The notes beneath the pieces were generated by a model. The model was given only the letters and a program-made list of their open reading frames with translations, ran no database searches and was not told the origin of the DNA. Positions 19,255 to 28,348 of a DNA stretch of 64,000 nt are shown here, piece after piece. This DNA is from Klebsiella aerogenes. Lineage in GTDB: Bacteria > Pseudomonadota > Gammaproteobacteria > Enterobacterales > Enterobacteriaceae. The stretch is from NCBI GenBank assembly GCA_029027985.1, contig CP119076.1:558001-622000 (forward strand), given 5' to 3'. The translations under genes and the position numbers were made by a program. The stretch's first letter is position 1, and every line of letters starts with the position of its first letter.

Positions 19255-20025
19255 ATGGATAACGCAATTTTCCCGAACAAATTCAAGGCTGCGCTGGCGG
19301 CCCATCAGGTACAAATCGGCTGCTGGTGCGCGTTGGCGAATCCAATCAGTACCGAGGTGTTGGGACTGGCTGGTTTCGACTGGCTGGTGCTTGATGCGGA
19401 ACACGCACCGAACGACGTGACGACGCTTATCCCGCAACTCATGGCGCTGAAAGGCAGCCACAGCGCGCAGGTGGTCCGTGTGCCGACCAATGAACCGATC
19501 ATCATCAAGCGCATGCTGGATATCGGCTTCTACAACTTCCTGGTGCCGTTTGTTGAAACGGCGGAGCAGGCGGCGCAGGCGGTGGTTTCTACCCGCTATC
19601 CGCCGGAAGGGATCCGCGGCGTCTCTGTTTCTCATCGCGGCAATATGTTCGGCACCGTGCCGGACTACTTCGCCCAGTCCAATAAAAACATCTCGATTCT
19701 GGTGCAGATTGAGAGCCAGACCGGGGTGGATAACGTCGAGGCCATCGCCGCGACCGACGGCGTCGATGGTCTGTTTGTCGGGCCGAGCGACCTGGCCGCG
19801 GCGTTGGGCCATTTGGGTAATGCCGCCCATCCTGACGTGCAGCGGGCTATCCAGCATATCTTCGCCAGCGCGAAGAAACACGGTAAACCGAGCGGCATTC
19901 TGGCCCCGGTAGAGGCGGATGCGCGTCGTTATCTGGAGTGGGGCGCGACGTTTGTCGCCGTTGGCAGCGACCTTGGCGTGTTCCGTTCAGCCACCCAGAA
20001 ACTGGCTGATTCTTTTAAGAAATAA
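19255..20025 (+). CDS. garL: GarL, 5-keto-4-deoxy-D-glucarate aldolase
   Basis: A 256-residue class II HpcH/HpaI-family aldolase that cleaves 5-dehydro-4-deoxy-glucarate (the GarD product) to pyruvate and tartronate semialdehyde. Motifs: GCWCALANP near residues 21-29, [10 protein letters not shown] near 46-55, and the metal-binding [14 protein letters not shown]. It starts 26 bp after the garP remnant with an AAGGTA ribosome-binding site and leads garL-garR-garK. Confidence 0.96.
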   Translation: MDNAIFPNKFKAALAAHQVQIGCWCALANPISTEVLGLAGFDWLVLDAEHAPNDVTTLIPQLMALKGSHSAQVVRVPTNEPIIIKRMLDIGFYNFLVPFVETAEQAAQAVVSTRYPPEGIRGVSVSHRGNMFGTVPDYFAQSNKNISILVQIESQTGVDNVEAIAATDGVDGLFVGPSDLAAALGHLGNAAHPDVQRAIQHIFASAKKHGKPSGILAPVEADARRYLEWGATFVAVGSDLGVFRSATQKLADSFKK

Positions 20026-20055
20026 CCACCATCGACAGTAGAGAGAGATAAAGAC

Positions 20056-20946
20056 ATGACAATGAAAGTTGGTTTTATTGGCCTCGGTATTATGGGTAAA
20101 CCAATGAGTAAAAACCTCCTCAAGGCAGGTTACTCGCTGGTGGTTGCTGACCGTAACCCGGAATCCATTGCAGAAGTGATTGCCGCAGGCGCCGAAACCG
20201 CCGCCACGGCGAAGGATATCGCCGAACAGTGCGACGTGATCATCACCATGCTGCCGAACTCCCCGCACGTGAAAGACGTGGCGCTGGGGGAAGGCGGCAT
20301 TATTGAAGGGGCGAAGCCGGGGACTGTGCTTATCGACATGAGCTCCATTGCACCGTTGGCCAGCCGTGAAATCAGCGACGCGCTAAAAGCGAAAGGCGTG
20401 GATATGCTGGATGCGCCGGTAAGTGGCGGCGAGCCAAAAGCGATTGATGGCACGTTGTCGGTGATGGTCGGCGGCGATAAAGCGATTTTCGACAAGTATT
20501 ACGATCTGCTGAAAGCGATGGCAGGTTCGGTGGTACATACCGGCGACATTGGCGCTGGCAACGTCACCAAGTTGGCCAACCAGGTCATTGTGGCGCTGAA
20601 TATCGCGGCGATGTCGGAAGCGCTGACTCTGGCGACGAAAGCGGGCGTTAACCCGGATCTGGTTTATCAGGCGATTCGCGGCGGTCTCGCAGGCAGCACC
20701 GTGCTGGATGCGAAAGCGCCGATGGTGATGGATCGTAACTTCAAGCCGGGTTTCCGTATCGATTTGCATATTAAAGATCTGGCGAACGCGCTGGATACGT
20801 CACACGGCGTGGGCGCTCAGCTGCCGCTGACGGCGGCGGTGATGGAGATGATGCAGGCGCTGCGCGCGGATGGCCTGGGTACGGCTGACCATAGCGCTCT
20901 TGCATGCTACTACGAAAAACTGGCGAAAGTGGAAGTCACTCGCTAA
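20056..20946 (+). CDS. garR: GarR, tartronate semialdehyde reductase
   Basis: A beta-hydroxyacid dehydrogenase of 296 aa that reduces tartronate semialdehyde to D-glycerate with NADH. The N-terminal Rossmann motif GFIGLGIMGKPMSKNL and the DAPVSGGEPKAIDGTLSVMVGG substrate-binding segment are present, as is GNVTKLANQ with its catalytic Lys. I chose ATG 20056, spaced well from a GAGAGA ribosome-binding site; an ATG two codons later is the alternative (294 aa, the usual annotation). It lies 30 bp after garL. Confidence 0.96.
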   Translation: MTMKVGFIGLGIMGKPMSKNLLKAGYSLVVADRNPESIAEVIAAGAETAATAKDIAEQCDVIITMLPNSPHVKDVALGEGGIIEGAKPGTVLIDMSSIAPLASREISDALKAKGVDMLDAPVSGGEPKAIDGTLSVMVGGDKAIFDKYYDLLKAMAGSVVHTGDIGAGNVTKLANQVIVALNIAAMSEALTLATKAGVNPDLVYQAIRGGLAGSTVLDAKAPMVMDRNFKPGFRIDLHIKDLANALDTSHGVGAQLPLTAAVMEMMQALRADGLGTADHSALACYYEKLAKVEVTR

Positions 20947-21011
20947 CAAGAAGGGCGTGTTCGCGCGCCCTGCAATTCTTGCCTTGCGCGGCACTGTCAG
21001 GCTACATAACT

Positions 21012-22157
21012 ATGAAAATCGTAATTGCCCCAGACTCTTATAAAGAAAGCCTTTCTGCCATCGAGGTAGCACAGGCGATAGAAAAAGGATTTCGGGAAAT
21101 TTTCCCCGATGCGCAATATGTTTCTGTTCCGGTTGCCGACGGCGGCGAGGGTACGGTTGAAGCGATGATTGCCGCCACGCAGGGTTCCGCGCTCTCGGCG
21201 TGGGTCACCGGACCACTGGGCGAAAAAGTGAATGCCAGCTGGGGCATGTCAGGAGACGGTAAAACCGCATTTATTGAGATGGCGGCGGCCAGCGGCCTGG
21301 CGCTGGTGCCGCCGGAAAAACGTAATCCTCTTATCACGACGTCGCGCGGTACCGGCGAGCTAATTTTACAGGCGCTGGAACACGGTGCGACGAGCATTAT
21401 TATCGGCATCGGCGGCAGCGCGACCAACGATGGCGGTGCCGGGATGGTACAGGCGCTGGGCGCGAAGCTTTGTGATGCCAACGGCACCGAGATCGGCGAC
21501 GGTGGCGGTTGTCTGAACAGCCTGAACTCGATTGACATTTCCGGGCTGGATCCGCGTCTTACACATTGCGCTATCCGCGTGGCCTGTGACGTGACGAACC
21601 CGCTGACTGGCGAGCAGGGAGCCTCGCGTATTTTTGGCCCACAGAAAGGGGCGACCGAAGCGTTGATTGCCGAGCTCGACAGTAATCTTGCCCACTACGC
21701 CGAGGTGATCAAAAAATCGCTACGCGTGGAAGTGAAAGATGTGCCCGGCGCTGGGGCGGCGGGCGGGATGGGTGCCGCGCTGATGGCGTTTCTTGGCGCT
21801 GAACTGCGTAGCGGTATCGAGATAGTCACGACCGCGCTCAATCTGGAAGAGCATATTCATGACTGCACGTTGGTGGTGACCGGCGAAGGGCGACTCGATA
21901 GCCAGAGCATCAACGGCAAAGTGCCGGTTGGCGTGGCGAGTGTGGCGAAGAGATATCATAAGCCGGTGATTGGTATTGCTGGCAGCCTGACCCACGATGT
22001 TGGCGTGGTGCACCACTATGGCATTGACGCGGTATTCAGCGTGCTGACAAGTATCGGGACGCTGGAAGAGGCATTCCGCGGCGCATTCGACAATATTTAC
22101 CGCGCTTCGCGAAATATTGCGGCGACGCTGGCGATCGGAATGCGCTGTGCGGGGTGA
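21012..22157 (+). CDS. garK: GarK, glycerate 2-kinase
   Basis: A 381-residue glycerate kinase family protein that phosphorylates D-glycerate to 2-phosphoglycerate, completing galactarate/glucarate breakdown. It starts MKIVIAPDSYKESLSAIEVA; VPVADGGEGTVEAM and GIGGSATNDGGAGM are family hallmarks. The frame is open further upstream into garR, but the MKIV start matches the family length. Its stop codon overlaps the rnpB -35 box. Confidence 0.96.
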   Translation: MKIVIAPDSYKESLSAIEVAQAIEKGFREIFPDAQYVSVPVADGGEGTVEAMIAATQGSALSAWVTGPLGEKVNASWGMSGDGKTAFIEMAAASGLALVPPEKRNPLITTSRGTGELILQALEHGATSIIIGIGGSATNDGGAGMVQALGAKLCDANGTEIGDGGGCLNSLNSIDISGLDPRLTHCAIRVACDVTNPLTGEQGASRIFGPQKGATEALIAELDSNLAHYAEVIKKSLRVEVKDVPGAGAAGGMGAALMAFLGAELRSGIEIVTTALNLEEHIHDCTLVVTGEGRLDSQSINGKVPVGVASVAKRYHKPVIGIAGSLTHDVGVVHHYGIDAVFSVLTSIGTLEEAFRGAFDNIYRASRNIAATLAIGMRCAG

Positions 22158-22182
22158 CAAAGGCGCGGGAACCCTCTATACT
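22154..22182 (+). promoter_or_regulatory. rnpB promoter
   Basis: GTGACA (22154-22159) and TATACT (22177-22182) are separated by 17 bp, a near-consensus sigma-70 promoter. The rnpB 5' end lies 8 bases downstream of the -10 box. A GC-rich segment after the -10 (gcgcgcc) resembles a stringent-type discriminator. The -35 box overlaps the garK stop codon. Confidence 0.85.
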
Positions 22183-22189
22183 GCGCGCC

Positions 22190-22570
<381 letters not shown>

Positions 22571-22583
22571 ATTTATGTAAAAA

Positions 22584-22604
22584 CCCCGCTTCGGCGGGGT
22601 TTTT
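22584..22604 (+). terminator. rnpB intrinsic terminator T1
   Basis: CCCCGC-TTCG-GCGGGG followed by five T residues: a compact GC stem with a stable UUCG tetraloop, 13 bases after the mature rnpB 3' end. Confidence 0.92.
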
Positions 22605-23081
22605 GCTATCCGGGTAGTGGTATCAGGATGAATGACTGTCCACGACGCTATACCCAAAAGAAAGCGGCTTATCGGTCAGTTTCACCTCTTTATGCAAAAA
22701 AACGCTTCGGCGGGGTTTTTGCTATCCGGGTAGTGATATCAGGATGAATGACTGTCCACGACGCTATACGCAAAAGAAAGCGGCTTATCGGTCAGTTTCA
22801 CCTCTTTATGCAAAAAACCGCTTCGGCGGGTTTTTGCTATCCGGGTAGTGATATCAGGATGAATGACTGCCTACAATACGACTGAGCGTTGATAATAAAG
22901 ATACCGCTATCCGAATGGTAAAATAATAAATGGTTTTGATGAATTATTAATAAAATAATATTCATACGGTGAATGTTATTATTTTAATATTTAAAGTGTG
23001 CTTATGATTTTTTACACATCGTCATCGTTGTCCAGGGAATAATACGTCGTTTTATCTCAAACGTTAATTCAGGATAACAAG

Positions 23082-23492
23082 ATGAACAAAATCTCTCGCA
23101 TTGTATTACTCACCACCATGGCAGCGGGTTTTTCGATGGCGGCACAAGCCGCAGACGTGACTGCGGCGCCAGCTCCCGCGCAGGATCCTATCGTGCAGCA
23201 TTTAAAGTTGAGCAAAGATCAGGTCGCTAAAATTAAGAGCCTGCATCAGGACCTGGAAAAAAATGTCCAGCAGGTTTCGCAGAAAGATATTAAAGATGGC
23301 GTTTTATTTGATGTGATCGATTCCGGTAAGTGGAATGAAAAAGCGGTTAACGATCAGCTGGCGGCGTTCAGTAAAGTTGAGCAGCAGATGCGCTATTATC
23401 GGGTGAAGTACTATTTTGGCGTCAATCAGGTACTGACGCCGGAGCAGCGTACTCAGGTTAAAAAAGATCTTTCTCAGGCGTTGAGCGAGTAA
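23082..23492 (+). CDS. Spy/CpxP-like periplasmic protein
   Basis: A 136-residue predicted periplasmic protein. A signal peptide of about 23 residues ends at MAAQA-AD. The mature part is helical and charged with two LTxxQ-like segments (LKLSKDQVAKIKSLHQ near residues 41-56, VLTPEQRTQVKKDL near 117-130), as in the Spy/CpxP/ZraP family of envelope-stress chaperones. It is not Spy or CpxP itself, and I cannot assign a named orthologue. It sits alone where K-12 has the tdc operon; an AT-rich upstream region presumably carries its promoter. Confidence 0.7.
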   Translation: MNKISRIVLLTTMAAGFSMAAQAADVTAAPAPAQDPIVQHLKLSKDQVAKIKSLHQDLEKNVQQVSQKDIKDGVLFDVIDSGKWNEKAVNDQLAAFSKVEQQMRYYRVKYYFGVNQVLTPEQRTQVKKDLSQALSE

Positions 23493-23496
23493 CCAT

Positions 23497-23519
23497 ATCG
23501 GCCCCGCAATGGGGCCGAT
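23497..23519 (+). terminator. Terminator of the Spy-like gene
   Basis: ATCGGCCCC-GCAAT-GGGGCCGAT is a perfect 9-bp stem with a 5-base loop, 4 bases after the stop codon, followed by ttccc. The weak T-run is the only reservation. Confidence 0.8.
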
Positions 23520-24013
23520 TTCCCAGCCTTTTATTTGGTAGTATCATATGCTGACTGTTTACGTTGTTAATACAAAAAACGAAGTAAATAACTAATTACA
23601 CCCGCGAGTGTGATAGTCATCATCTTTTTCTTCGTTTCTGAATTACAACTTATTAACACAATATTTTGCGTTAGCTCACGGAATAAATGTTCTCTGCCTT
23701 AATGAAGAAATAATCCGGTGGTATTAATTCATTTAAAAACAATGTGTTGCGCTATTTCTCTATGTTGCGTGAACAAGCAATATCTCCTGTTCCTCAGTAA
23801 GGGAGAAACGACGATCTTGATATTTCGCTTCTTAGAGAATTATTTTCTACTGGCGGTTCTCGCTGACATCTAACGTGGCAAATTTTTTCTCTTCATTTCG
23901 CGTTACTATTTTCTCGCTTAATAATTTTCAGAGTATAACTCCGCGCATCAACAATAAATCCTACAAATAAGAGTGAGACTTTGTGATGGAAACAATCTTA
24001 GTTACGCCCTCAG
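23520..24013. other. AT-rich gene-free region in place of the tdc/cyu genes
   Basis: About 490 bp of AT-rich sequence without a convincing gene. A 16-codon frame at 23986 ([11 protein letters not shown]...) ends in a stop and has no recognised homologue. In K-12 this interval between rnpB and yhaL holds yhaC, yhaB, tdcR, tdcABCDEFG and cyuP-cyuA; only a short 3' piece of cyuA remains (next feature). Confidence 0.6.
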
Positions 24014-24175
24014 GTGGGGCTGATGGCGTTCGATGAAACGGCGGTCACGGGTAATGAAGGCATTGTGGCGCATGATGTTGAGCAGTCGATCAAAAACCTG
24101 TGCGCATTGGCTTGTCAGTCGATGCAGCAAACTGACAAGCAGGTGATTCAGATAATGGCGAGCAAGCTCGCTTAA
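24014..24175 (+). pseudogene. cyuA: 3' scar of cyuA (yhaM/cdsB), L-cysteine desulfidase
   Basis: About 53 codons ending in TAA read [20 protein letters not shown] and then [20 protein letters not shown]. This closely matches the C-terminus of E. coli YhaM/CyuA, a UPF0597 iron-sulphur L-cysteine desulfidase of about 436 residues (...[19 protein letters not shown]...). The upstream 380 codons, with the active-site cysteines, are absent, and an in-frame TAG lies just before the homology. It keeps its place directly before yhaL, opposite strand. A deletion that removed the tdc-cyu block is the simplest explanation. Although an ATG at 24023 could start a 50-residue peptide, no good ribosome-binding site precedes it. 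Confidence 0.85.
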
Positions 24176-24182
24176 CCACATA

Positions 24183-24201
24183 CCCCGGCGTCAGGCCGGG
24201 G
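24183..24201. terminator. Hairpin between the cyuA scar and yhaL
   Basis: CCCCGGC-GTCAG-GCCGGGG forms a 7-bp GC-rich stem, 7 bases past the cyuA stop and 2 bases past the yhaL stop, between two convergent reading frames. It probably ends transcripts from both sides. Confidence 0.7.
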
Positions 24202-24203
24202 AT

Positions 24204-24359
24204 TTAGCTGAGCTCTTCTGACTGACGTATTTCAGCTTCTGCGACGATGGCTTCCAGTTCGCTAAGCATCTCCTCATAGCCGAAACTGACGGTGCTCGTC
24301 GCTTCTTCTCGCGGTTGCGGTGTCGACGGCGCGGTTTTTCTGCTTTTCTTCTTACTCAC
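24204..24359 (-). CDS. yhaL: YhaL, small conserved protein
   Basis: A 51-residue protein starting at GTG (24357-24359), preceded by GGGAG. It reads as a basic N-terminus (SKKKSRKTAP), a proline-rich stretch, then SFGYEEMLSELEAIVAEAE and an acidic end. It matches E. coli YhaL (54 aa, with FGYEEMLSELEAIVADAE). Function is unknown. It is downstream of yhaK in the same direction (24-bp gap). Confidence 0.85.
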   Translation of the reverse strand: MSKKKSRKTAPSTPQPREEATSTVSFGYEEMLSELEAIVAEAEIRQSEELS

Positions 24360-24383
24360 TCACAAACTCCCGGGCTTCCGTAT

Positions 24384-25085
24384 TTACACCGGTAAATCTA
24401 TCAGTAAAGCGCGCAGCGGCGTATCGGCAACGAGGGTAATGTTAGCTTCGTCACGAATAAACGCCCCGTCGCCGCAGGTCAGGGCCTGCTTCTCTTCCTG
24501 TTTTGCCACGGCATGCACCGTGCCGTGAATCGACTGTAGATAGGCGCGTGGGCCGTGTAGCTGAACGTTTATCTCTTCACCTTTCGCCAACTGCAGGTGA
24601 TGGATCCACACCTGCTGGCGCAGCTGTAAACTGTCGCCGTTGCTGTCGGGCGACGCCACTAGCTGAATCGGCGAATCGTTTAGCGCTATTTTCTGCGCCA
24701 GCGGGTTTTCCCGCTCCGGGCAGGCGTCCAGCCACAGCTGCATCCGCGTTAACGACTGCTCCTTACTAAGATTATGCTCGCTATAGCTCACGCCCGGCTG
24801 GGTTGAGATAAGCAGCGCTTCACCGGCCTTCGCCTGCATGTGGTTGCCGTCGCTGTCGCGATATTCCGCTTCACCTTCCAAAATCAGATTCAGGATATCG
24901 ACCTTTGGATAGGTACGCGGTTGGAATGACGCACCCGGCGCCAGCACTTCCTGGTTGAGGACACGCAGCGAGGCGTAGCCCAGCAATTTAGGGTCGAAGT
25001 AGTGGCCAAAGGAAAAGGTGTAGCGGGCCTGCAGCCAGCCGAAATCTGCTTGTCCGCATTGTTTGGCTGTTCGGGTTGTAATCAT
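24384..25085 (-). CDS. yhaK: YhaK, redox-sensitive pirin-like bicupin
   Basis: A 233-residue pirin-family protein with two cupin domains (about residues 1-120 and 140-233). E. coli YhaK is a cytoplasmic, redox-sensitive bicupin regulated by NsrR and nitrosative stress, with no established substrate. Visible features: TFSFGHYFDP near residues 23-32 and EHNLSKEQSLTRMQLWLD in the first cupin. Length equals the E. coli protein. It is divergent from yhaJ across 104 bp. Confidence 0.94.
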   Translation of the reverse strand: MITTRTAKQCGQADFGWLQARYTFSFGHYFDPKLLGYASLRVLNQEVLAPGASFQPRTYPKVDILNLILEGEAEYRDSDGNHMQAKAGEALLISTQPGVSYSEHNLSKEQSLTRMQLWLDACPERENPLAQKIALNDSPIQLVASPDSNGDSLQLRQQVWIHHLQLAKGEEINVQLHGPRAYLQSIHGTVHAVAKQEEKQALTCGDGAFIRDEANITLVADTPLRALLIDLPV

Positions 25086-25189
25086 TTTCTTGACCTCTCT
25101 TTACACTAAATCAATGGTAAAGGTATGGACGCTGTATTGTTAGCCAGATATTCTGCCCGGTATGTTCAAAATTCCTGAATGAGAGCAAA

Positions 25190-26086
25190 ATGGCTAAAGA
25201 GAGAGCATTAACGCTGGAAGCGTTACGCGTAATGGATGCGATAGATCGACGTGGAAGCTTTGCCGCTGCGGCTGACGAGCTGGGTCGCGTGCCTTCTGCC
25301 CTAAGCTACACCATGCAGAAACTGGAAGAAGAACTGGATGTTGTGCTGTTTGATCGCTCTGGTCATCGCACAAAATTTACGAACGTTGGTCGTATGCTGC
25401 TGGAGCGTGGGCGCGTGCTGCTGGAAGCGGCGGATAAGCTGACGACTGACGCTGAAGCGCTGTCGCGGGGCTGGGAAACGCACCTGACTATCGTGACTGA
25501 AGCGCTGGTACCCACTCCGGATCTGTTCCCGCTGATTGAAAAGCTGGCGACCAAATCCAATACCCAACTGTCGATTATTACCGAAGTGCTGGCTGGCGCC
25601 TGGGAACGCCTGGAGCAGGGGCGTGCTGATATCGTGGTCGCGCCGGACATGCATTTTCGCTCATCGTCGGAAATTAATTCACGTAAGCTCTATTCGGTTT
25701 TAAGCGTTTATGTTGCCGCGCCGGATCATCCTATTCATCAGGAACCGGAGCCGCTTTCCGAAGTTACCCGCGTAAAATACCGCGGCGTGGCGGTAGCGGA
25801 TACCGCGCGCGAACGTCCGGTTTTAACCGTTCAACTGTTGGATAAGCAACCGCGTTTAACCGTCAGCACCATTGAGGATAAGCGCCAGGCGCTGCTGGCG
25901 GGGCTGGGGGTGGCGACGATGCCATACCCGCTGGTTGAGAAAGATATTGCCGAAGGGCGTCTGCGGGTGGTTAGCCCTGAATACACCAACGAAATCGACA
26001 TTATCATGGCCTGGCGTCGCGACAGCATGGGGGAGGCAAAATCCTGGTGCCTGCGCGAGATCCCGAAACTGTTTCATGGCAGATAA
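25190..26086 (+). CDS. yhaJ: YhaJ, LysR-family transcriptional regulator
   Basis: A 298-residue LysR-type regulator: N-terminal winged helix-turn-helix at about residues 8-66 (RRGSFAAAADELGRVPSALSY), then a periplasmic-binding-protein-like effector domain. In E. coli YhaJ activates yqjF in response to 2,4-dinitrotoluene breakdown products and, in pathogens, influences virulence genes. Both yqjF and the divergent yhaK lie nearby here. Confidence 0.94.
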   Translation: MAKERALTLEALRVMDAIDRRGSFAAAADELGRVPSALSYTMQKLEEELDVVLFDRSGHRTKFTNVGRMLLERGRVLLEAADKLTTDAEALSRGWETHLTIVTEALVPTPDLFPLIEKLATKSNTQLSIITEVLAGAWERLEQGRADIVVAPDMHFRSSSEINSRKLYSVLSVYVAAPDHPIHQEPEPLSEVTRVKYRGVAVADTARERPVLTVQLLDKQPRLTVSTIEDKRQALLAGLGVATMPYPLVEKDIAEGRLRVVSPEYTNEIDIIMAWRRDSMGEAKSWCLREIPKLFHGR

Positions 26087-26124
26087 TGCTGAGATGCGCT
26101 CCTCCGCTCGGAAGAGCGCATAAA

Positions 26125-26493
26125 TCAGTAGGAGAAGGGTTTGGGGTTCGGCCCAAAGCGGTTATTGCCAGGTGTACCGTTCTGGCAATTGAAAATCAAA
26201 ATTACCACCCAGCCAATGACCGGGATCAGCAGCAGCAGTATCCACCACGCCGAGCGGTCGGTGTCATGCAGGCGACGAAATTGCACTGCCCACCAGGGTA
26301 AAAAGACAAGTACGCCATAAATGGTCGTCAGGATGCCTTCACCCCCCGCGCGCTGCCAGCCGAGCATTTTGTCAATGATACTGAGCACCGCGGTGAGAAT
26401 GATGTTGACCAGAATAAACATCCAGAACTCTTTACGCCGGGCGCGCCCGCTAAAACCAATATAATTTCGTAATACTTTTAGATACCAGTCCAT
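26125..26493 (-). CDS. yhaH: YhaH, DUF805 inner-membrane protein
   Basis: A 122-residue small membrane protein of the DUF805 family. It starts MDWYLKVLRNYIGFSGRARR, followed by about four hydrophobic segments and the conserved RRLHDTDRSAWW motif between segments 2 and 3. I chose the ATG at 26493, preceded by GGAGG, over one eight codons upstream. Function is unknown. The gene is convergent with yhaJ; yhaI, which neighbours it in K-12, is absent here. Confidence 0.92.
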   Translation of the reverse strand: MDWYLKVLRNYIGFSGRARRKEFWMFILVNIILTAVLSIIDKMLGWQRAGGEGILTTIYGVLVFLPWWAVQFRRLHDTDRSAWWILLLLIPVIGWVVILIFNCQNGTPGNNRFGPNPKPFSY

Positions 26494-26591
26494 TTTTGCG
26501 CCTCCACTAACCGTCAATCACTTGTTTTTAAAGCGATCAAAATAATGATAGGCGTGAATGTTAAGCTGGTAAATATCTGTAATCTGAATAT

Positions 26592-26615
26592 TAAGGCGCC
26601 GCTGTCGGCGCCTTA
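26592..26615. terminator. yqjG terminator hairpin
   Basis: TAAGGCGCC-GCTGTC-GGCGCCTTA forms a 9-bp perfect stem immediately after the yqjG stop (minus strand). Confidence 0.75.
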
Positions 26616-26619
26616 TCGA

Positions 26620-27606
26620 TCAACGGAAAAGACGATCCCGGCCATGGGGCTCATTGAGATCCTGATGCGGGCCAACAGAGATGATCCCCGTCGGGTTGAT
26701 GGTTTTATGGCTGCGGTAGTAGTGATTGCGGATATGTGGGAAATTCACCGTTTCGGCAATACCCGGCATCTGGTAGATGTCGCGCAGGAAACCATACAGG
26801 TTGAGATAATCGCTGATGCGGCGCTTATCGCATTTAAAGTGGGTGACATAGACCGGATCAAAGCGTACCAGCGTGGTCCACAGGCGAATATCGGCTTCAG
26901 TCAGTTGGTCGCCGGTCAGGTAACGGTGCTGGCCGAGGATCTGCTCAAGGCGTTCGAGCGAGGTAAACACCGCATCGACAGCTTCATCATAGGCCTGCTG
27001 GCTGGTGGCGAAGCCGGCCTTATAGACGCCGTTGTTCACGTTGTCGTAAATCCAACTATTCAGATCGTCGATCTTGTCGCGTAATGCCGGCGGATAGTAG
27101 TCGCCGGCGCGCGCGCCCAGACTATCAAACGCGGTATTGAACATGCGGATGATCTCAGCGGATTCATTGCTGACGATAGTTTGCTGTTTTTTATCCCACA
27201 GCACCGGTACGGTAACGCGCCCGGTATAGTGCGGATCGGCCTGCAGATAGAGCTGATAGAGGAACTGATGATGATACAGCTGGTCGCCGGTCGCATCAGG
27301 GAAATCGTCAGCAAAGGTCCAACCGTTTTCCAGCATCAGCGGGTTAACAACGGATACGGAAATAAAAGGTTCTAATCCTTTCAGCTTGCGCAGGATTAAC
27401 GTGCGGTGCGCCCACGGACAAGCCAGAGAAACGTACAGATGATAGCGGTCTTTCTCCGCGGCGAAGCCACCTTCACCAGCTGGACCTGGCGCGCCATCGG
27501 CGGTGAGCCAGTTGCGGAAGGCCGAAGCGGAACGTTTGAACCGTCCTCCGGTGGATTTGGTGTCATACCAGGTATCTTGCCAGACGCCGTCGATTAATTG
27601 TCCCAT
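26620..27606 (-). CDS. yqjG: YqjG, glutathionyl-hydroquinone reductase
   Basis: A 328-residue Xi-class glutathione transferase that reduces glutathionyl-hydroquinones. The catalytic Cys63 is present in SLACPWAHR, within the N-terminal thioredoxin-like domain; the C-terminal helical domain begins near residue 180. It lies 73 bp downstream of yqjF, with a terminator between them, so it probably has its own promoter. Confidence 0.95.
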   Translation of the reverse strand: MGQLIDGVWQDTWYDTKSTGGRFKRSASAFRNWLTADGAPGPAGEGGFAAEKDRYHLYVSLACPWAHRTLILRKLKGLEPFISVSVVNPLMLENGWTFADDFPDATGDQLYHHQFLYQLYLQADPHYTGRVTVPVLWDKKQQTIVSNESAEIIRMFNTAFDSLGARAGDYYPPALRDKIDDLNSWIYDNVNNGVYKAGFATSQQAYDEAVDAVFTSLERLEQILGQHRYLTGDQLTEADIRLWTTLVRFDPVYVTHFKCDKRRISDYLNLYGFLRDIYQMPGIAETVNFPHIRNHYYRSHKTINPTGIISVGPHQDLNEPHGRDRLFR

Positions 27607-27626
27607 TGCATCCTCCTACAGATAGC

Positions 27627-27654
27627 AAAAGCGAGGGGATCACCCTCGCTTTTT
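27627..27654. terminator. Terminator between yqjF and yqjG
   Basis: AGCGAGGG (27630-27637) and CCCTCGCT (27643-27650) with a GATCA loop, flanked by an A-run and a T-run, so the structure could end transcripts in both directions. It lies 25 bases after the yqjF stop on the minus strand. Confidence 0.85.
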
Positions 27655-27679
27655 GATATTTTCACTCAGTATAGTGCGC

Positions 27680-28072
27680 TTACCACTTTTTATTCAGCAC
27701 GCGGTCGATGCTGAATGCGCCAGGACCTGTTACTGCCAACAGCAGGAAACCACCGGCGATGGTCAGGTTCTTCATGAACATCAGAGAGTTCACGCCTTCA
27801 GCAAAGTTGCTGTGGAACAAGAATGCGGTCAGCAGAGTGAAGCCAGCGGTGAACAGCGCGGTGGTACGGGTCAGGAAACCGAACAGAACCGCCAGACCGC
27901 CGCCGAATTCAAGCAGGATTGTCAGCGGCAGCAGTGCCCCCGGGACACCCATCGATTCCATATACTGTTGAGTACCTGCATACCCGGTGATTTTGCCCCA
28001 ACCTGCGGTGATAAACAGAATTGGCATCAGAATACGCGCTATCAGTACACCAACATCTTCTAATTTTTTCAT
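27680..28072 (-). CDS. yqjF: YqjF, DoxX-family membrane protein
   Basis: A 130-residue protein with four hydrophobic segments and the DoxX motif FITAGWGKITGYAGT near residues 21-35. DoxX proteins are linked to quinone or thiol redox chemistry; the E. coli yqjF promoter is known as a YhaJ-dependent sensor of 2,4-dinitrotoluene derivatives. Here an internally deleted rpn gene lies on its upstream side in place of the direct contact with yqjK seen in K-12. Confidence 0.93.
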   Translation of the reverse strand: MKKLEDVGVLIARILMPILFITAGWGKITGYAGTQQYMESMGVPGALLPLTILLEFGGGLAVLFGFLTRTTALFTAGFTLLTAFLFHSNFAEGVNSLMFMKNLTIAGGFLLLAVTGPGAFSIDRVLNKKW

Positions 28073-28348
28073 TTCCTACTCCAGAAAACCCAAAGGGCGG
28101 CGATTTCGTTTTTTGGTGCAATCCAGCGTAGTTACGCGGGCTTGCTGTCGATGGGGAGGATATTAGCGAGGTTGTGATGTGATTGTTAGCAAGGAAAACT
28201 GTAGATCTTTTTCAAAGTTTCTGAGCAATTGGTGCGATCGGTGAAAATATTCTCCGAGGCGCCTCGCAGCGTCCGTTGCGGCCGGTTGTCGCGACGAAGA
28301 TAAAAGAGGATATCTGTCGCCAGATTATTTTTGCGGAGACAGGATGTC

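Noticed and set aside
23986..24036. Short frame [11 protein letters not shown] upstream of the cyuA scar
   Set aside because: Only 16 codons, no homologue recognised and it overlaps the scar in a different frame; kept only as a note under the gene-free region.
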